Below are positions 11,394-23,127 of a stretch of DNA of 64,000 nucleotides, piece by piece. Numbering within the stretch: position 1 is the first letter of the stretch; every line of letters starts with the position of its first letter. Source of the DNA: Purshia tridentata (Eukaryota > Streptophyta > Magnoliopsida > Rosales > Rosaceae); contig QANT01004024.1 in the NCBI GenBank assembly GCA_003254885.1, positions 16,501 through 80,500 of the forward strand, given 5' to 3'. The translations under genes were made by a program, and so were the position numbers. The notes beneath the pieces are model-generated. The model was not told the DNA's origin. It made no database searches and was given only the letters and a program-made list of their open reading frames with translations.

Positions 11394-12925
11394 TTTGCAA
11401 CAAATTTGTTGCAGCAAGTTTGCAATTTTGTATCCATACATTATCCACTTGTTGTCCACTTTCTATCCACCTATGTAAACTTTAAAAAGTGCAATCATCC
11501 TCACCTGACAAAATCCATTTAGTGTATAATGTTTACAGAAGGGCCTAAAACCCTAACAATTGGAAGATTGGGGTTTCGGATATTGGGAGATTGGGCAATT
11601 GGAGTGTGGGGCATTGGGGTTGGGCAATTGGGGTACTGACTAATTTTGGTATAGTTGGGGTTTTAATGAATGCGATGAGGGCTTCAATGTTCAATTGAGT
11701 AATTGACTAATTGAAGAGTAATTGAGTGTCAAACTTTCAATTGGGTAATTGATTATTTGATTGGTAGATTACATAATACGTATAAATTATAACTTATGAA
11801 ATTGATAACTTATTAGTCCTTTGGGGTGGATGCCCGCAAATTAGAGAAAAAGTGTGGAAAAGGACAACAGGTAGACAATGGGTGGACAATAGGTGGACAA
11901 TGAATGGATAATACAACAATTGTTGCAAAGCATCATTCGTGTCCACACCCTATCACAGTCGCCAAAAAAAATGTAGTCATCATCACGTGAGAAAACATGT
12001 AAATATGTTATAATTTTGATGTATACAAATTCATAATCAGTCATTCTTTGAGAGAAGGCCAGCAAATTTAAAAGTTTGCAAACGCAGACAGAAAGTGGAC
12101 AATAAGCAGACACTAGGTGGATATAAAATTGCATAACTTGCTTTAACAAATCATAATTGCAAACACATCTGTATGTGCCCAGTGTCCACCTATTGTCTAC
12201 CTGCGGTCGATGTCCGCGAACTTTAAAAAGGTGCGGTTATCCTCACCTGAGAAATTCCAATATAAAATTTTAAGACTACAAGTTATAGGGATTTTCTCAG
12301 GTGCGAATGTTTGCAAATTTTAAAGTTTGAGGAAGCGCGCAGAAGGCAGACAAAAGTTGGACGGAGGCAGGACAACGTGTTGAGACATTGCCAAAAATTC
12401 TGATGTTTTAAAATATTGTATCCATATATTGTCCGATATTGTCCACCTATTGTCTACCTACTGGCCATCTATTGTCCACGTGCAAAGACTGTCATATTTG
12501 CGACCATCTCTAGCGGACTGATAAGTTGTATATAACTAACATATAACCATATATTTTCTTATAATATTTAGTTATATAATTAGAGGTGTTCTCAGGTGAG
12601 GATGCAAGAATTTTTTTTTATTTTGCTGACGTCGACAAAAGGTCGACAAATTGCGGACAACGTGCGGACACAAATGTTGTGTTTGCAACAAGTTCGTCTG
12701 TTAGCTGTAAGTTTTGCACTTTTGTATCCACATACTGGCCGCCTGTTGTCAGCCTTTTGTCTGCGTCCACAAACTTTCAAATTTCCAGACATCCTCTGTA
12801 GGACTTAAGGAATGACAACAGGCAAACAATGAGTGAACACAATATTGCAACACATCACCTATCAAGTTGGTGTCCCCACGTTGTCGTTTTTTTGTTCGCA
12901 TCCGCAAAGTTTCCAGTTAGCTGAA
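11312..12925. mobile_element. Cluster of about five GTGGACAA foldback MITEs
   Basis: At least five related foldbacks of about 180-220 bp lie almost end to end, near 11312-11505, 11822-12005, 12044-12255, 12292-12515 and 12588-12800, with a partial sixth to about 12925. The best-preserved ends share TTCTCAGGTGAGGATG and TTTTTAAAGTT. Inside, the left arms carry GCGGACGCAGACAG, GTGGACAATA and similar words. The right arms carry TTGTCCACCTATTGTC and TATCCACCTA. No open frame looks real. They resemble long-inverted-repeat MITEs, perhaps derived from a MULE or hAT parent that is not in the window. Confidence 0.7.
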
Positions 12926-13249
12926 AAAGGGCTGCCGGGATAATCCCGACTATTATATTGGCCTGAGTTATTATTAACATTGTTCGTACCTTCTGTGTGA
13001 AGCTAATATGTTCTCATTCATAAACACAAAAATGATCGACAAATAAAACCATGGTTGTGGTTGGACTTCATTTTGGGTCCCTAACTTCAACTATGATTGA
13101 ATAACATGGATTCCAAAGAAGGATCGGTGTAGCCAATTACATGCCATCAACCTGACGGTTTAGTGAATTACATGGTATCTAAAAATTAGTGAATTATTGA
13201 ACTTCTAATACACCCTATAATCACAACATCACCACTGCACTGGGTCAGG
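12926..13249. other. 3' flank of the DUF1985-Ulp1 pseudogene
   Basis: There is no gene of its own here. The stretch lies directly downstream, in the minus sense, of the Ulp1 stop codon at 13250-13252, and probably holds that gene's former 3' untranslated region. I see no strong polyadenylation signal. Confidence 0.4.
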
Positions 13250-16200
13250 CTACATGATGGCCTCGCGTACATAGATGTCCGCAGCTAATCGGACTCGAAA
13301 CCAACATATATTCTCCTGTGTGCAGCAGTCAACAGAGTGTCCCGCTGATAGCAACTCCATAAACTTCAGCGCAAACACTCCACAGTCACCCCTATATATA
13401 AGACCGAAGGGGAAATATTAGAGAGAGATTGAAAACCAGAAAGCATGAGAATGCATCAACACATGTTATGCAAATCAGCAAAATGATACACAAAAGAAAC
13501 AAAAAATGCTCACCCATTGGTCTGTTGTGGCACACCGGGCATACGTTCAATTGGCCACGGCTGCCCATCACACCGCAAGTCATGCCGGGCATCATAGAAT
13601 AGGGCATCCTTGAGAATGGCCGGTAGCAACGTACTCATAGGCTAAAGGGCATCAAATATCTTCTTATTGGCATGGAGGTTGACATATGAATCGTACACAC
13701 ACAGCTTGCGAGCCACAAGGTCAATGACCACAGCTACCCAATGTCTGTCTTCGACATTTAGTGGACAGAACACCTTGTCAACCTCAGTCCATGCTTTGCC
13801 ATAACAGGGGTTCGTGCCTGTGACAAAGGTCAGCACCCCAATTAGAATTGATATTTTTGTCTTGGCAGACCTTGTTCTGTGAGTTGTAATGGCAGCTTGT
13901 GTCGATCGGACAAGGAACTGCAAATTTAGTAGGTGGTCAGGAAATATAGTCAGACATGAGAGTGAGTGCTCAACCAGTAAATAAAAAACTATAACAACTA
14001 GATGGCCAGCATGCAGACAAAACATGGACAACGCAAAGACAATATCTAGATACAACTTAAATATGCAGCCTACAAAGAACATAACACGATCTTCGGGGAC
14101 CACAGTCAACAACAACATACACGTACCGGAAAACAACAGTCAACGGTCGTCCACCTTGTTCCAAAGGTCTCAGGGTGCTCCGCCTACCGCTTCCGAAGCA
14201 GCCAGAGAGCTGTGTCAATATGCTGTGTTGCCATGGAACAAAAGGGGTTAGAACAGTAGCATAATCAGCGGCAGGGTGTTAGTTTGGTTTTGGTGCGCAT
14301 ACAACATTAATGTCAACTTACATCAGTGCCAAGCCAGCATGCAGGTGTTAGGAGCTGATGCATGAACCTGCGGTCAGCTTGGAGACAATTCCCAACGAAC
14401 AACGTCTCGCTGCAACAAACAACAACCAGCCACTGTATAAACATACATATACAACCTTACTTGACATGAGGAAAGGATTTGACAACACACATACCTGGGG
14501 TTTTCATCCCAATGTTGAAGGTAGCTGAGAAAGTCGTTCATGATCGCGCCCGGGTAATGACCAAGAGGATCAAAGTTGACTGCCTCCTGTTGTTTCTTCT
14601 GCTTCTTCGCTAGTGGATTGGTTAAAATGGGTTTCAATCTGCCACCTCGCCTCTTATACCTCCGGCCTCGACCCTCACCAACAGCCATGCTCTCACCACC
14701 CTTTCTAGCAACGAATTCTGAGGGCGGAATGATGTCCACACTATCAATGGCTTCTACACCGCCCTCTTTGTTGCCCTGGTCAGTGGAAGCTAGAGGATCA
14801 TCCTTCCACTTCGCCACCAACTTGCACATGTACTGATAAAGGTCCACATAATTGTCGGGCCTATATGTAGATGGAGAGGCAGCCACTGCATGAGTTTGTG
14901 TTTGTGTGTGCAGCAGCTGGTTTGCCAAGGCGACTTGGTCACTGTCCACAATGGCCATACTTGCTTGAACATCAGGGACTGGCACAAATGACGTCGCTAC
15001 GTTCGAACACTCCACTATGGGATCACTACTCTGTTCAGCAGCCACACCTTGATCGTCCCCCTTATGATCGCCCCCCTCTGACTTCTTATCACCAGTGGAG
15101 GGCCTACCAACGCTGTCCCCAACTGCTGCCAAGTTGGGGGATACAAGGTTTTCAAACCCCGGGGGGAGGGGGGGAAGATCTTCATTCCTCTCAGGCGAGG
15201 GCTGGAATGAGGAACCGCCAGTGGGACTGCACCCCTCAACATCCTGCTGCGTGGTTGATGGCGCCAACATGCGCTTGACCTCCACCACTAACTCGGTGAC
15301 CTTCTCCATTTCGGCCTTAACAATGGCCCTTGTCTCTTTCACCAGGTCAGTCCTGAGTTGGGCAAGGTCTCTTTCAAACCTCTGCGCCATAGCATGCATC
15401 ATCTCTGCCTGAGAAAGACATTTACCCTTAGGGTCAGCTCAAAGAATAAACAATAAAGTTGAAACACAAATTACATATGGTGTACAGACAGTGGACAGGT
15501 TGTGGACAACCCAAGGACAGTATAGTCCTTCAATAAGAGTAAGGTGTCCATCAATTGTCGGCTTTCTGTACACCATTTGTACAGGCCTTGTAAACAGGAA
15601 GTGTTACAACATTGTTAACGCTCACGTTGAACATAGACTGCCATTACCAAAATTCCCGTGATGAGACAGGTAGTCTAAAAAGCAAGTGTATTATGGAAAA
15701 GGTGGTTTACCATTAAGGGGTCTCGCGGCTGGTGAGGGGGGGTGGGTTGAGCAGCATGGAGGGAGGATGACGTGCCGCCTACTTCCGAGTCGTTTTTGGC
15801 ACGACGCCCTTGCTCTTCATTCTCACCCTCATACCATCTCTCATCCCAGTACGCCGCAGCCTTCTTAGTTGGCGAGGGCTCCATCACCCGCACGTCCAAA
15901 TCTTCCTGCACATTTCAAGATAGTAATTTAAATAAAAGATATGAGATGTCTCGAAATTCTACGCTTTGAAATTGATTTCTGTGTCTTCTGTATTAATTCA
16001 ATAAACTAAATGAATTAATTTGAACAAGTTTTTCAACGCTTCATTGACCACAGGACCGTAAACCCTAATTTTAATTCAAATATTGAATGAATGAGAGAAG
16101 TGTGCGATAGCTAACCTCATCAAATACAAGCAACCTCTTCGTCAAGTCCTTCATGGTCAAGCCTCCAGAGTTCCGCCACCGCAATATGCGGGGGACCGCA

Positions 16201-17103
16201 TCCGGTTCAATCCTTACCACAGCAGCCGCGGACAAGAAGCTGGGAAAAGTTTCATACGCCCAAACCTAGGAGTTAAAACAACAATGGGTGAAAGCATTTT
16301 CAGAATTGTTAGAATCCTACATGGTCACACAACGTAGCAAAAAAAAAACATTCAAAAACAGCTACCTGGAGCGCAAACGGGAAGCCCGTGAGTTCATACT
16401 CTGATGACGATTTCCCTTCCTTCACAGCCTTCTCAAACCGTGTTTAGAGATTCAGATCACGAAATGAGTCCATCGTTTCAGCGTATGACACGGTGCCCCA
16501 AGGAAAATTATAAAACTCCTCCAGGTTCTCTGCGACCTTTAGGAACCGGAGGTCATTCTTGTTGCTCTTTTGTCTTCCCAAGAGGACAAAATATAAAAAA
16601 TATAGGAGGCCCAGCCGAAATCTGTCCTCGCTGTCCTCACACGTATTAAACTTCAGCTCCAATTCATTACGGCTGACGCTCTTTTTTTGGGGAAAATACC
16701 TCAATTTCAGCCGGGAAGAGTTGTCCATCGCTTCCACTCCATCGTACTCATTGAAGTGTATTTCTGGTTCCCCACCAAAACGCAGCCCGATTATGAGGGC
16801 AAACTCCCTCTTCCCGAACCTCATAAGTTGCTGCTTCGACAGCATAACCATGCCACCACCCCTGTCATCTTCACATTGTGCCCACCGAAGCAGCAGCCGG
16901 TGCATAAGTGGTGCACTGAATCTTATCCGGTGCTCGGCATCAAGGAAGTGCCCAAAAGGGCTGCCCCGGAATCTGGCCATTTCATCGTCTGTGAACCTGG
17001 CCCTTAGGGTTCTCAAGCTCTCAGTGAGCTGCGACCGGCAATTAATCCGGGCTGAGTGTGGAGGGCACTTGCACTTCAGCTCGTACTTCAAACCACCTGA
17101 CAT
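13250..17103 (-). pseudogene. DUF1985 plus Ulp1 (C48) protease gene, transposon-associated
   Basis: This is a multi-exon plant gene of the type carried by MULE elements. The first exon (17103-16445, start MSGGLKYE) is the DUF1985 domain with FALIIGLRFGG. A TAA at 16442-16444 separates it from RFEKAV...FPFALQ. The next exon (about 16267-16115) reads VWAYETFPSFL...PRILRW. A long middle exon (15402-14500) has a heptad-like helix, then an acidic/Pro-rich region and basic clusters such as RRYKRRGGRLK. The protease exons follow: LLTPACWLGTD (about 14400-14325), HIDTALWLLRKR then TAG then TRWTTVDC (about 14235-14125), DKVFCPLN, DRHW and VYDS (13920-13640), and GDCGVFALKF (to 13250). His, Asp and Cys of the catalytic triad are all kept, although internal stops break the reading frame. 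A start upstream of 17103 would run into foldback DNA, so I prefer MSGG. Confidence 0.85.
15474..15602. repeat. Foldback core inside an intron of the Ulp1 gene
   Basis: ATATGGTGTACAGACAGTGG and GGTTGTGGACAACC face GTGTCCATCAATTGTCGG and CTGTACACCATTTGTACAGG, with GACAGTATAGTCC in the centre. This is the same core found twice at about 4235-4525. The outer arms of the 4-kb element are absent, so it is either a separate short element or a fragment. It lies between two coding exons of the minus-strand gene. Confidence 0.7.
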
Positions 17104-17501
17104 ATTCCTGAAAAGATGTGGACAGACATTAAATTGCAGCCATGGTGCAGACAATGGGTAGACAATGTGTTGGCAGGGAATGGACAATGTGTACACAGAG
17201 AGGGGACAATATGTGGACACAGAATTCCATAGCTTGCTAGCACATTAATAGTCGGCATAAGTGCATCTCATTCCCTCAAATGTGATCATGTCGATGACTG
17301 TGAGACAACTAGGACAGTTCCGAAAGCCAACAACAGAACTACATAAACTACAGCTTCAAGAGAGATGACAGAATTGGATTATTTGGAAATTTCCTCACAA
17401 CACAATTGTTTTAGCTTTCGTCATCTTTCAAATCCTGTATTATAAACTAAAAGATAAACTGGATTCTACATTAACCGTAATTGCACATTTGTACGATTTT
17501 C
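17104..17501. other. 5' flank of the DUF1985-Ulp1 gene with GTGGACAA words
   Basis: Bases 17140-17222 carry a one-sided run of GCAGACAATG, GTAGACAATG, ATGGACAATG, GGGGACAATA and GTGGACACAG, i.e. a single arm of the foldback family. Read on the minus strand it would extend the DUF1985 frame upstream, but that extension is repeat DNA and not coding. No promoter element is clear. Confidence 0.45.
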
Positions 17502-17685
17502 ATTCTCATATGCTATTTTTTTTTTTTGGGTAAACAGGAAGGCCAAAGGCCCAAACACAGTAGCCTACCCACCCACAAACCGAGAGTGAGAGAGGCCACT
17601 ACAATCCTCAAATGAAACTTGAATACAACCTAAGGGGGGCTGGGCGAAAAACCACAAACCCAGATCAATTCTCATATGCTATTTT
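17502..17685 (-). mobile_element. Short 5'-truncated LINE-like retroposon tail
   Basis: A poly-T tract followed by TGGGTAAACAGGAAGG is flanked by an 18-bp direct repeat, ATTCTCATATGCTATTTT, at 17502-17519 and 17668-17685. The insert is about 148 bp. Read on the minus strand it ends CCTTCCTGTTTACCCA and then poly-A. A long target duplication with a poly-A tail is the mark of target-primed reverse transcription. It is too short to carry coding sequence. Confidence 0.8.
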
Positions 17686-18063
17686 GACAAATCATCCCCA
17701 AATATAAAAACCCAACAATGATCACCACCAAAAGACAAGACCCTTTACCCTTCTGCATATTGCATTAATCCCTGTTTTTCTTGCTTTCGGTGCTCCCAGC
17801 TCACCATGAGAGTCCTAGTGAACTCTTCACAAAACATCCACTCTCCCAACCCAAAACTCGAACTCAAATGCAACAACAACATATATGAAGTTCAAAAAAT
17901 TGACCTTCTCGCCAAAAATCAGTAGAACCACTTTTGGGTATGGCGACATTCAGCTGGCGATGGACCTCTGGCGCACGGGATGCGGGGAACGTCACCAACG
18001 CTCGACTCTGATGTCAACGTCGGTCTTCCTCGTCACTGCTGTCTCGCCCCTCTGGTTCGTACA
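17686..18063. other. No gene seen
   Basis: Ordinary sequence between the retroposon tail and the first long LTR, with one G/C-richer patch (17940-18060). No frame is convincing. Confidence 0.4.
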
Positions 18064-20781
18064 TGACAGGACCCTCCCCGAATTCCACCCTGGAACCCGG
18101 AGTGATCCTGCGGGCATCCAATATCAAGGAAAATCCTACCGAAATTTCGGCAGAACTTCCCCTGAAATTGGACGAACCCTTTTTCTCCACGAGACCTGCA
18201 AATGCACTTCTAAGCTCCACAGCTCCTCTACCACAACCAAAAGGGGTCTCCGACCCAATTTCAATACCACTTACTTAAGCTTTCATTAGGTTATCAGAGC
18301 CGCGCTACAAAATTTACAAGATTAATTTGTTTCTATAACTTTCAAAGGTTCGCTGGACTGCCTCGACGTCTTTGGCTCGGCCGTTCCACCGCTACCACCT
18401 GGGGGAAAATTTAAAACGACAAAAAGGATAAAACTAATGAGTTAAACTCAGTGAGTGGACATAAACCAAAATAAGTATTTATAAACTTTTACTTTCAAAT
18501 TCCTTAGAATTTCACAAACTTTCCTTGAAATCCCCCAGTTTTAAAACTCTTTTTCTTTCTAAAACTATTTCATACAGATTTCGAATCAATGTAATAATAG
18601 AAAAGAACTTTCTAAAATTCATTTGCTGGAAAGTAACTCATAAAACCACCATCTAAGTACCCAAGTGACTTATCCTTCCACCCGCACCGTCGCAACGCCG
18701 TCATGCGAGTGGATTTGGTGGCCCTTGTACCGTCGCTTCGCCGTCGTACAAGAAGCCAGAATGTCGTACGTGCACGCAGACTGCCCCCAAAGGGCGAGGC
18801 ATCCCGACACACGGCCCAAAGCCTATGTGTGTGCCGTGATGGGTCCCAAAGACCTATATAATCTGATAACCTGAAGGGCACTGCGAAGGGTGGTTTGAAA
18901 ATCCTTTTTCCCATAAATCTCTTCTCGCCCATAAAACACATAACCTTTCTAAAACTGGGAAATCATTAAATCGACTATAAAATCTTTTTCAGTAACCAAA
19001 CCCTTGGTACAAAACCCATTGAAATCCAGTATTTTCTCAAACTCAAACATGAAAACATTTTAAATTCCTTTTGTCTCGCCGAAGTATGAATCCAAAATAG
19101 CTACTTCAATATTCAGAATTAAATCAACATTTATTTAAGAAATCCGAAAGCCAAACTTATGAACCAAATACATTTCTAAATTAAATAAATCACGGCTCAA
19201 GTAACTCAAATTATAACTATGAAGTAAATCATTAAATTCATAAAATTAGTTTAGGAAACGAAGTCCACTCACAGAGATAGCCTAGCCTTGGTCTCCGAAT
19301 GGATCGTCACGATCGTCCTTGGACTCGGGAGTGTCGCCTAACACGATAACGGTAAGGCGTTAGAATAATATTCAATTAAATAACTACAAACTGAAATTTT
19401 AGACTTTTCGCTCCATAATCCTAATTTCAAGCTATAAACCAACTTAATTTCCTTCTCGATTCAAAACCCATGCCACTAGCTTATTTTTACACGGTAATTT
19501 TCCGTAATAATCTCCATTCCACCTAACTTAACCAATGATCGTCCGGGTGTCATCTCGACAATCCAACAAATGTCCAATTCCATCTCAAATTCACTATTCC
19601 TCCAATTTCTTCAAATTAACCATTCTAAACACCAATTAACAGTTCCTAAGGGTGAAAATTACTAACAATTGCAATTTAACCTCTACGAACACTTTAAATT
19701 TCCAAAATTTCCGAAATGGGCATAAGTCTCAATTTCCAACTTTCCAATTTCTCAAAATTCCTCAAAATTCCTCAAAATTCCTCCACCTAATCTTCAATTT
19801 ATCGTTCCTAGGAGTGATTATGGCCTAAAAATGCATAAAACAATCTCCAATTTCCGACATCTCAAGAGAATCCGAATGGGTTCCAATTCCTAAATTCAAT
19901 CTCTCACAATTTCTCCAAATTGAACAACTAAATTATAGGGGAAGGAAAACCCATGAAAGGAGGGAGAAAACTCACAAAAAACTTGGGCCAATCGTGGCCG
20001 GAAACAACCGGAATCGGCGGAGAGGACTCGCGGCCAAAACTGGGTTTTTCCGAGCTTTTCACTGCGTGGGGAGGCGGCGGCTGGCGAGGGAAGGCTTGGG
20101 GAGGGACGGTCGGCGGCTGGGGAGTGCTCCTCGGCCGTCCCGTCGTCTGGTGTCGCTGGAATTAACTGGAGCTGCAAGCTCCAGTCGCGCACACAGGGGA
20201 GAGAGATCGGGAGAGAGGGAGAGGGAGGGGCTGGGGGCGTCGGGAGGTAGCTGGCCGGCGACTGGCGACGTCGTCGGCGGGTCTGGGTGGCCGGAGATGG
20301 GCTGGGGGGTCGCGCCGGGAAGAGAGGGAGGAGGGGGCGTCGGGCTGGGCTGGCTTGCTGCCTTCGCCTGCGCGTGGAGGGGGGAGAAATAAAGGGTGAT
20401 GGAATATTCCAGAATTTTCTGGAATATTTAATACCATTTCCTCAAAATTACAAGTTTGCCCCTCACTTTGAACCTCCGTATTTCACAAACCGTAGCTCCA
20501 AACGACGCATGCTACGTGTCTACGAATTCGTGAAGTCGAGCTCTACGCAACCATGTCACAGTCAACTATAAAATCCGAGCAATTTAAAAAGTCAACTTTG
20601 AGCTCTTTTATCACGTTCATAACTTTTTAACCGTAACTCGAAATCACCCATGCCGCGTGTCAATGAACTCGTGAGCTCAAGACCTTCCTAACGGACCCAA
20701 GGTCAAAGCTAAAATCTTGCTATATCCAAAAGTCAACGTTGGGCCCTATCATAATGCACTTAAAAGGTACGGATCGTTACA
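18064..20781 (-). mobile_element. Family A LTR (copy A1), 3' LTR of a gypsy element
   Basis: On the minus strand it starts TGTAACGATCCGTACC and ends GGGTCCTGTCA, the TG...CA ends of an LTR. It matches copies A2 (24154), A3 (40213) and A4 (52450). Directly outside its 5' end, on the minus strand, is GAGGGGAGAT, preceded by TTTCGAGGACGAAATTTT. That is a polypurine tract and the 3' internal motif usual in plant chromovirus-like gypsy elements, so this is a 3' LTR rather than a solo LTR. A G/C-rich leader-like zone (19950-20390) and a CCGAAATTTCGG palindrome near the 3' end are shared with the other copies. No 5-bp target duplication is seen, as expected if the other LTR is elsewhere or lost. Confidence 0.8.
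20401..20430 (-). promoter_or_regulatory. Heat-shock-element array in LTR A1
   Basis: Six contiguous 5-bp units alternate GAA and TTC: GGAAT, ATTCC, AGAAT, TTTCT, GGAAT, ATTTA. Five are perfect and the last is degenerate. The array lies 351 bp inside the LTR's 5' end and just upstream, in the LTR's own direction, of a TTTATTT TATA-like word and the G/C-rich leader. Three alternating units suffice for a heat-shock factor trimer site. Function is inferred only. Confidence 0.65.
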
Positions 20782-21366
20782 ATCTCCCCTCGTTAAAAAA
20801 AAAATTTCGTCCTCGAAATTTTCACACGTGGTGGTAATCTAGTTTTCAACTTCCTTCATTTCTTTCTTTGCTCTTCTCAAACTATAAGCCACCACGCTTC
20901 CGTTGCGCTACTCTGATTTAAAATCCCACTTAATCAACCAACAATTTCCTCAAACTCCCCTTAGTGTTTCTTCTTAAGAACACTGTTCCCCACTAACTAC
21001 GCCATCTCGCACGCTCTAACTACAAATAAGATATCTTACATAAGTCCATTACCTTAAATTCAATCTCTCAATCACTTAATCACTTCCATTCTCAATCACT
21101 CCCTCCATTCCATCCTAATTAGAATTTCCCATTAGCCTCCCTTACCAGTCCACACTCGATATCACACTTATCTCCCCAAAAACTATTACTTAGGATCTTA
21201 CTAAATTCTCCAATTGACTTTAGATTATACTTAAGCTTCTCTAATGTCAAACAGAGCGAGTCTAAGTGAGACAATAAAGTGCGTAATTAACCAAATACGG
21301 GCCTTTCACCGAAACTAGATCACGTACCTAAAATGACGTCTGGAGAAACTGACGCCCGCTGCTGGG
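20782..21366 (-). other. 3' internal region of a pol-less gypsy element
   Basis: It starts (minus strand) at the polypurine tract next to LTR A1 and runs back to the gag remnant. No protease, RT or integrase motif occurs in it on either strand. The autonomous element would carry several kilobases of pol here, so pol has been deleted or was never present. Confidence 0.55.
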
Positions 21367-21680
21367 TCATAGTAAAGACTCTACCCGAAGCTCTGGAACG
21401 TCCCCTTTATTGTCTACCGCCTCTAACGGAGTGACTAGACGGAGCGCCACTGCTACTTGTACCATCTCCACTCTGTGTCGCTCCGTGGGTATGACTTTGA
21501 GCCCCAAAAGTTTGCTTCGTCCGTACAGTTGATCCAGAAGCTTCACCTTCTCCATGGTACAGCATCAGGCAATCCTTCCTATAACGCCCCATCTGACCAC
21601 AATGGAAGCATCCTTCCGTAGTACCTATTAGGCAAGGCCCTTCATGACTTCTGTTGCAAGTCTCACAAACTGGGGTTCAA
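21367..21680 (-). pseudogene. Gypsy gag C-terminal fragment with two zinc knuckles
   Basis: The minus-strand frame reads CETCNRSHEGPC and then CFHCGQMGRYRKDC, followed by a Ser/Gly/Thr-rich tail. A paired knuckle of this kind (C..C...H.G.C then CF.CG..GH....C) is usual near the end of Gag in plant Del/Tekay-like gypsy elements, where it binds the genomic RNA. In the second knuckle the His is Arg. It lies in the same direction as LTR A1 and only 0.6 kb from its polypurine tract, so both probably belong to one shortened element. Confidence 0.7.
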
Positions 21681-21829
21681 CGCTACTTGATCCTTCCTTC
21701 TTTGGAAAGGTTCAGGCTAAAGCGTCATCATAGTGGCTAATTTCTTCTATGAACTTGAATGAATCTTGTCCTCCTCCTTTCTCTATCTTCCTTCAGCCTT
21801 TTGTTGCTTCTTTTTTATGTCCTCTTTCT

Positions 21830-22902
21830 GAATCTCTCATGCTTTATTATAAAGACCACCAAAGATTTAGGTGATAAGATTAGATGGAGATAAGATAATT
21901 CTCTCCATTTGAATTTATAGGATAAGAGATAACCATGCAAGCTTCCATATGTTTTTTCATTTGAAATGTGGCATATAGTACATGGGGATCCTATCTCAAT
22001 CTTATCCCTTTTTTTGAATATTTTTACAAGTCGACAAAACTACTAGGATTGAAGAGCTCGTTGCCACAATCGCGTACTCGAAAACAAATTGTCGATCGAA
22101 CCTCTAGAGCTCAAGATAAATTGAAAACAAGATTTGAAGTGAGAGAAAGAGAAGAGAAAAGCTCTCTCTTGGGAAGAGTGCGTTAATGATGTGTGAAAAA
22201 CTAGCTGGAACGCATTAGGTATTTATAGAAAAGATTTATGAGTCAGTTCCGATCACTCAGTACTAGGTGGCACAAAGACAGGCTAACACATGGCGGGTGC
22301 GCACAACACTTGGTGCACATGCATGCATGAGATAAGATTCGTTGTGCCAAGTGGTAGACATACATCTATCTTATTAAAGAGGCCATGCAAGATCCGATGC
22401 TCCAGATTGTGCCACATGCCGCGATCTAGTGCATCTATCTTTTTCTTTTCGTAATTTTGTCAACTTCAAAAATTGGTTAACAATTGTTCAAGACTCAGAA
22501 AAATACTCTGAAAAATAATACAATCTCGGGATGACTAGTACTAATTAACTATGAGATCAAATTATCAATTTGCCACTAGAATAATTTTAGAAAATTAGAA
22601 CAAGCCTTAGGAAAATAAAATAACCTAAGTAAAATGAAACTTGAGAATTTCATAAAATAATTTTCCGAACTCCGAATAATACGAGACTCATACCGTGGGG
22701 TCCATGGGTAAAAACTCTATCTTTCCAAGGCATCACTTTGGTGAAAGTCAAAAGTCGAAAGTCAAAGTCAAAGTCAATGTTTGGTCAACTACCCTAAATT
22801 ATGGTGGAAAAATACGATTTTCTGCAAATAAATTTCGAGAAAAATTCTAGAAATTAAGAAAAATTTTCAAAATAAATTTGGAAATTTTTAGGGTCTCACA
22901 TT
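21830..22902 (-). mobile_element. Possible LTR of another family (D)
   Basis: On the minus strand it opens TGTGAGACCCTAAAAATTT, followed by A/T-rich sequence and repeated TTGACTTTGACTTT, a common start for plant gypsy LTRs. About 680 bp further on lies a TATAAATA box, then a C/T-rich leader with TCTCTTCTCTTTCTCTCAC. I could not fix the 3' boundary or a target duplication, so the left limit is approximate. It separates the gag remnant at 21.4-21.7 kb from whatever lay upstream. Confidence 0.45.
22219..22226 (-). promoter_or_regulatory. TATA box of LTR D
   Basis: TATAAATA on the minus strand, well placed between the U3-like A/T-rich start and the C/T-rich leader of the presumed LTR. Inferred from sequence only. 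Confidence 0.4.
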
Positions 22903-23127
22903 TGAGGTTGAGGACGTTGAGCATTGGTCTTGTTCACAGTGGGGCACTCACCTGTAGTGTTCTTCAACTCCACACTCTACACATCAATGGCCTATTTTGG
23001 TTTCTTTTAAAGTTATTGCCACCTTGTGATGAATTGCCCCCTCTAAAAGCTTTCTCTTTTTTCCAGATCTCTTATCTTTAGATTTCTTCTCTTTCTTCAG
23101 CATTGTCAAGTACTATTAAGCATAAGC

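Noticed and set aside
9743-12925. CRISPR-like regular repeats
   Set aside because: The 20-bp units are contiguous with no spacers, and the 11-13 kb repeats are inverted foldbacks. This is plant nuclear DNA.
16444-17220. Start of the DUF1985 protein upstream of 17103
   Set aside because: The extra residues translate a GTGGACAA-type repeat arm. MSGG at 17103 begins the family-like sequence.
18285-18297. GGTTATCAGAGCC as a tRNA-Met primer site
   Set aside because: It lies inside LTR A1 and on the wrong strand relative to it. Chance resemblance.
19953-20437. Long Gly/Arg- or Pro-rich frames on both strands
   Set aside because: They come from the G/C-rich leader zone of the LTR. The same zone in A2, A3 and A4 does not conserve any frame.
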